From Siphonodentalium dalli (Eukaryota; Mollusca; Scaphopoda; Gadilida; Siphonodentaliidae): 64,000 nt of DNA. Location of the stretch: the NCBI GenBank assembly GCA_032622095.1, contig CP136066.1, positions 48,956,911 through 49,020,910 of the forward strand, given 5' to 3'. Within the stretch, counting starts at the first letter, position 1. The number at the start of each line of letters is the position of its first letter. Made by a program: the position numbers and the translations under genes. Below the pieces are notes generated by a model. That model did not search any database, was not told the DNA's origin, and saw only the letters and a list, made by a program, of their open reading frames with translations. Shown piece after piece: positions 60,941 through 64,000 of this stretch.

Positions 60941-61139
60941 ATACCGCTGGTGCGGCATTAAATATTCTGTGCCAGTACATTCTCCCATAGGGAGCCTCGC
61001 ATACATGGTCAAGCTAAATATTGTTAGTGCAATGTATTCTCTTATATATGCGAGGCTCCCTATGGGAGACTTGCATATATAAGAGAATGCATTGGCACAT
61101 TTGCCAAATTTCATGAAGCTCCAGTCACGGAAGGATTAA
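60937..61139. mobile_element. piggyBac-like MITE, subfamily C, sharing TTAA with its neighbour
   Basis: The left end is truncated to TTAAataccgctggtgcggc. The right end is gctccagtcacggaagga-TTAA. The tctcttatatatgcgaggct hairpin is intact. Confidence 0.65.
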
Positions 61140-61851
61140 GTATTGAATTCTCAACTTTTGAATTAGTATTCTGAGCTTCTAGCAGTAAGAAAGTGACTTT
61201 TCACTTCCAAAATTAGTTACCCAACATTTGACAAGTGAGAATCGGTGCTAAACCTTTCAACAGTGACAATCTGGGTGGTCAGTTTTTCTTATACATACAG
61301 AAAATGGTAGACTATAGGTTCATAATATAGTTTCCTGCTATTGTACATATATGTATATATATTCTGCATGTTCTGTGTTAAATCATAGCTTTGCAATAAA
61401 CTGATTGATAAACTGATTGATTGATTGATAAACCTATTATTTGGTGTGTTGTAAAATATAGAGATCCAGGGGGGCTGGGAACACCACATAATACAAGGGT
61501 AAACATGTCTTCGGTAACATGAACATGATCAATATCTAGGTACACATTCCGAAGCGCCACTTGGACAATTCCATAGTCAGTTAAATTAAAAACAGGAGCA
61601 TAATAGAGGTATGCCTGGTGTTTTGAAATTTAGAAAATATAGGTATACATATGACAGAGTATGCGTACCAGTATCGTAGAATCACGCACTATCATAAATG
61701 AACTAGTTATATGTAGAGTATTAAAATATTTTTAGTTTCATGATTGTCCCATACCGGTAGTTTCAGTAAAAGATGGGAGCGTGGTACATAGTTAGGTGTT
61801 ACAAATTTAGAAATTAGAAACGTAAGCATAGGCCGCGAGTTTTTGAAAGGG
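61140..61851. other. No recognisable feature
   Basis: AT-rich, with a tgattgataaac microsatellite near 61400-61433. No coding or RNA signal is seen. Confidence 0.35.
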
Positions 61852-61995
61852 TTAATTCACAGAAAATGAATAGCACTCTTTCCGTACTTTTATTTATCTG
61901 TCGTCTGCTTTTAACATCTTAACATTCCAAATGAATAATTCTGATGTACATTTTTTAACTGACTGGGAGAATCCTTTTAGTATAGAATGGGTTAA
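61852..61995. mobile_element. piggyBac-like MITE remnant, subfamily D
   Basis: The right end atccttttagtatagaatgg-gTTAA is clear. The left TTAA follows gaaaggg rather than preceding CCCTTT, so the left half has been rearranged or lost. Confidence 0.5.
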
Positions 61996-62123
61996 CGCCC
62001 TTGCAGCTGCCAATCCTCTTAAAAAAATTTGTTTGCATCTGAATTTGGGATTATTTCAAGTTCATATTAACTAGCACACCTGTGCAATATTAATTTTCAT
62101 CATGTATCGTACAAAAGTTATTT

Positions 62124-62386
62124 TTAACCCTTTCATGACGGAAGCTGCGCTGGTGCAGCATTAAAGACCCTGTGCCAGTGCATTCTCTTATATATGCGAG
62201 TCTCACATGGGTAGCCTCGCATACATAAGAGAATGCACTGGCTTACAAGGACAAGGTAAATAGTGTTAAGCCAATGCATTCTCTTATATATGGGAGGCGC
62301 CCTATGGGTGACTCGCATATATAAGAGAATGCATTGGCACAGGGTTTTCGCTAAATTTCAGGAAGCTACAGTCATGAAAGGGTTAA
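62124..62386. mobile_element. piggyBac-like MITE, subfamily C
   Basis: TTAACCCTTTCATGACGGAAG to gctacagtcatgaaaggg-TTAA, with gcgctggtgcagcatt and two inverted tctcttatatat hairpins. Confidence 0.8.
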
Positions 62387-63139
62387 CAAATGTCAAGGGA
62401 AGTTAAATCACAACAAAAATCCAAAAGGATCTAATTAATATTTCATGGTTAACATAACATTACCATGTGACCAATTTAAACCTTAATCTCAACAACAAAT
62501 CGATCACTATCAAACTGCCCACGTAAACAAGTGAGATCCTAAAATACAATAAAATCAGATCTCTGTTAATTATAAAATTAAGTTCTGTGCACTAAATTCT
62601 TCGTAGCTCCATTCCAAGTGAGAATGCTGCGACACCTTTTAGTGGCTCATAGTTGATTATATCCTGCTAAGTCCAAATGTTCCGAATTTATTTTTTTAAC
62701 ACTGAGCTGTGACTCATTAAAGGTACTCAATCCGATTAGAGATCCGTTTCTTTGGTTAGTTATTAACAATAATAACCACTTGATTTTAGAGTTATCCATC
62801 TTACACCCGCAATTTGTCTGTTTGAGCACGAGGCAGACTAAATTAGTGTCCCAGATCTCGAGATACTGTTTCATTATTTTATAGCAGAGATGGACACAAT
62901 AAATGCACACTTAATTGGTTAAATGCGAATTTGATCCATTTATGGATATCGTTACCATGTGAGCAAATTGATACTGGTATGGCAGTGCTATCTATATCTT
63001 CACTAATGATGCCACTGATGCAATGATACGAATCGAGATTCGATTCCATTCGGAATCACTTGGCTGATTTGATTCAAGATTCGATTCGAAATGAAAATGC
63101 CCGATTCGCAGGGGTCTAGTTGATATGCGATAATTGTGC
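62387..63139. other. Mostly featureless, with one repeat fragment
   Basis: 62715-62850 matches part of the taaaggtactcaacccg family (aaaggtactcaatccgatta, accacttgattttagagtta). The block gattcgagattcgattcc and variants repeat near 63030-63085. Confidence 0.4.
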
Positions 63140-63210
63140 TGTAATTTAGTCTATAATGATCTGTGGTGATTGTACTGTAATTTAGTCTATAATGATCTGT
63201 GGTGATTGCT
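63139..63210 (+). repeat. 36-bp tandem repeat, two copies
   Basis: ctgtaatttagtctataatg followed by atctgtggtgattg, twice. Confidence 0.75.
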
Positions 63211-63348
63211 TAATCTTGCTGTAGCTGAGAGAGTTCAGAGCCAATGGCCAGACGCCAATGATGAACCTAGATGATTATCGATAATTGCTGTAGGCTCATG
63301 CAAGAAACATGGAGCCAGTGATGAATGTTTGTGATGATCGGTAGTTGC

Positions 63349-63823
63349 TTAACCTCTTCATTGCTGGCTGATGACATGACGTCATGTGCTGGGTCGTTAA
63401 CGTTATGGCCATTTTGCTGTGGAACAATATAACAGGATTGTCGCTAAAACCCTAAAACTTACTGAAAAGCTATCATCATATGCCGTTTCAAAATATCCAG
63501 ATACACTGTTTCCAATGCACTAATATTTTAGTTCCCATTTTTAATTATGGCCAACTGCTAGTGCGCTGACGGAGGTTTGTAGGTAACACATGAATAGTTA
63601 CGTACAGTAATGCCCTAAGTAATCGACCTCTTAACCACAGCAGAATTATGGGTAACTTTTCAGGATTTAGTCGGAAATATGGCTTGTTGCCATTCATCGA
63701 GAGTTTAGAATGGCAACAAGCCATATTTCCGACTAAATCCTGAAAAGTTACCCATAATTCTGCTTTGGTTAAGAGGTCGATTACTTAGGGCATTACTGTA
63801 GGCCATAGCAATGAAGCTGTTAA
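63349..63823. mobile_element. TTAA-flanked element containing a hairpin MITE
   Basis: TTAACCTCTTCATTGCTGG at the left and tagcaatgaagctg-TTAA at the right suggest a piggyBac-like element with altered CCTCTT ends. A perfect CRE-type tgacgtca lies near 63377. The TA-flanked hairpin at 63603-63800 sits inside it near the right end. Confidence 0.5.
63603..63800. mobile_element. TA-flanked hairpin MITE (mariner-like), copy 11
   Basis: TA-CAGTAATGCCCTAAGTAATC to ttacttagggcattactg-TA. The private change cgacctcttaacc is mirrored in both arms, with one arm mismatch (cacagc against caaagc). Confidence 0.8.
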
Positions 63824-63928
63824 GGCACAATCAAGGTATAGAGCCAATGATGAATCTTGGTGATGATCGATATTTGCTGCAGGTCCGTCCATGGCAAGGA
63901 GCCTGTGATGAATCCTGGTGATAGTTCA

Positions 63929-64000
63929 TACATTAATGCTCTAAATAATAGACTCCTTAACCACAGCAGAATTATGGGTAACTTTTCATGATTTAGTCGG
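63929..64000. mobile_element. TA-flanked hairpin MITE, copy 12 (cut by window end)
   Basis: TA-CATTAATGCTCTAAATAATA runs into ttatgggtaacttttcatga and ttagtcgg at the window edge. Only the left arm is visible. Confidence 0.7.

Overview
This window looks like an intron-rich, AT-rich metazoan nuclear genome. A lophotrochozoan, probably a mollusc, is my inference from the style of the dispersed repeats and from the 5S-derived sequence; no phylogenetic test was possible. Two genes can be rebuilt exon by exon from phase-consistent splice sites. The first is COMMD4 on the minus strand: nine exons from about 33451 down to 6173, 200 residues. The second is the mitochondrial ribosomal protein gene MRPL9 (bL9m) on the plus strand: six coding exons, 36262 to 47561, 237 residues. 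They lie head to head, with about 2.8 kb between start codons that is largely transposon sequence. At the left edge, four phase-compatible exons (123-1124, plus strand) look like the 3' end of an unrecognised gene that converges on COMMD4. Weaker candidate exons lie at 56938-57352.

The last COMMD4 intron (6217-18434) holds a nearly intact 6.2-kb Ngaro-type tyrosine-recombinase retrotransposon (8984-15191). It has a gag-like ORF, RT-RNase H, a tyrosine recombinase and an SGNH-hydrolase ORF, bounded by split direct repeats that look identical. Its coding strand is the same as COMMD4's. Next to it is a 2-kb tandem array of about 158-bp units (16340-18310). A decayed, 5'-truncated LINE lies at 48240-50765 (minus). 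A SAP-domain gene fragment lies on the opposite strand in COMMD4 intron 5. A 5S rRNA-derived sequence is at 29142-29262.

Most of the rest is non-autonomous DNA elements. (1) Twelve TA-flanked hairpin elements with CAGTAATGCCC ends (mariner-like). (2) More than fifteen TTAA-flanked elements with CCCTTT ends (piggyBac-like), in several subfamilies. (3) TWA-flanked MITEs (PIF/Harbinger-like), including two that abut. (4) A foldback-type element with a 9-bp target duplication inserted exactly across that junction. (5) A family with GCCTGGATATAGTGT ends built of paired palindromes.

The most unusual signals are structural. Minisatellites and short tandem duplications repeatedly contain the 3' end of a coding exon together with its 5' splice site, in both genes. 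Many hairpin elements carry copy-specific substitutions on both arms, as if one arm had been copied from the other.
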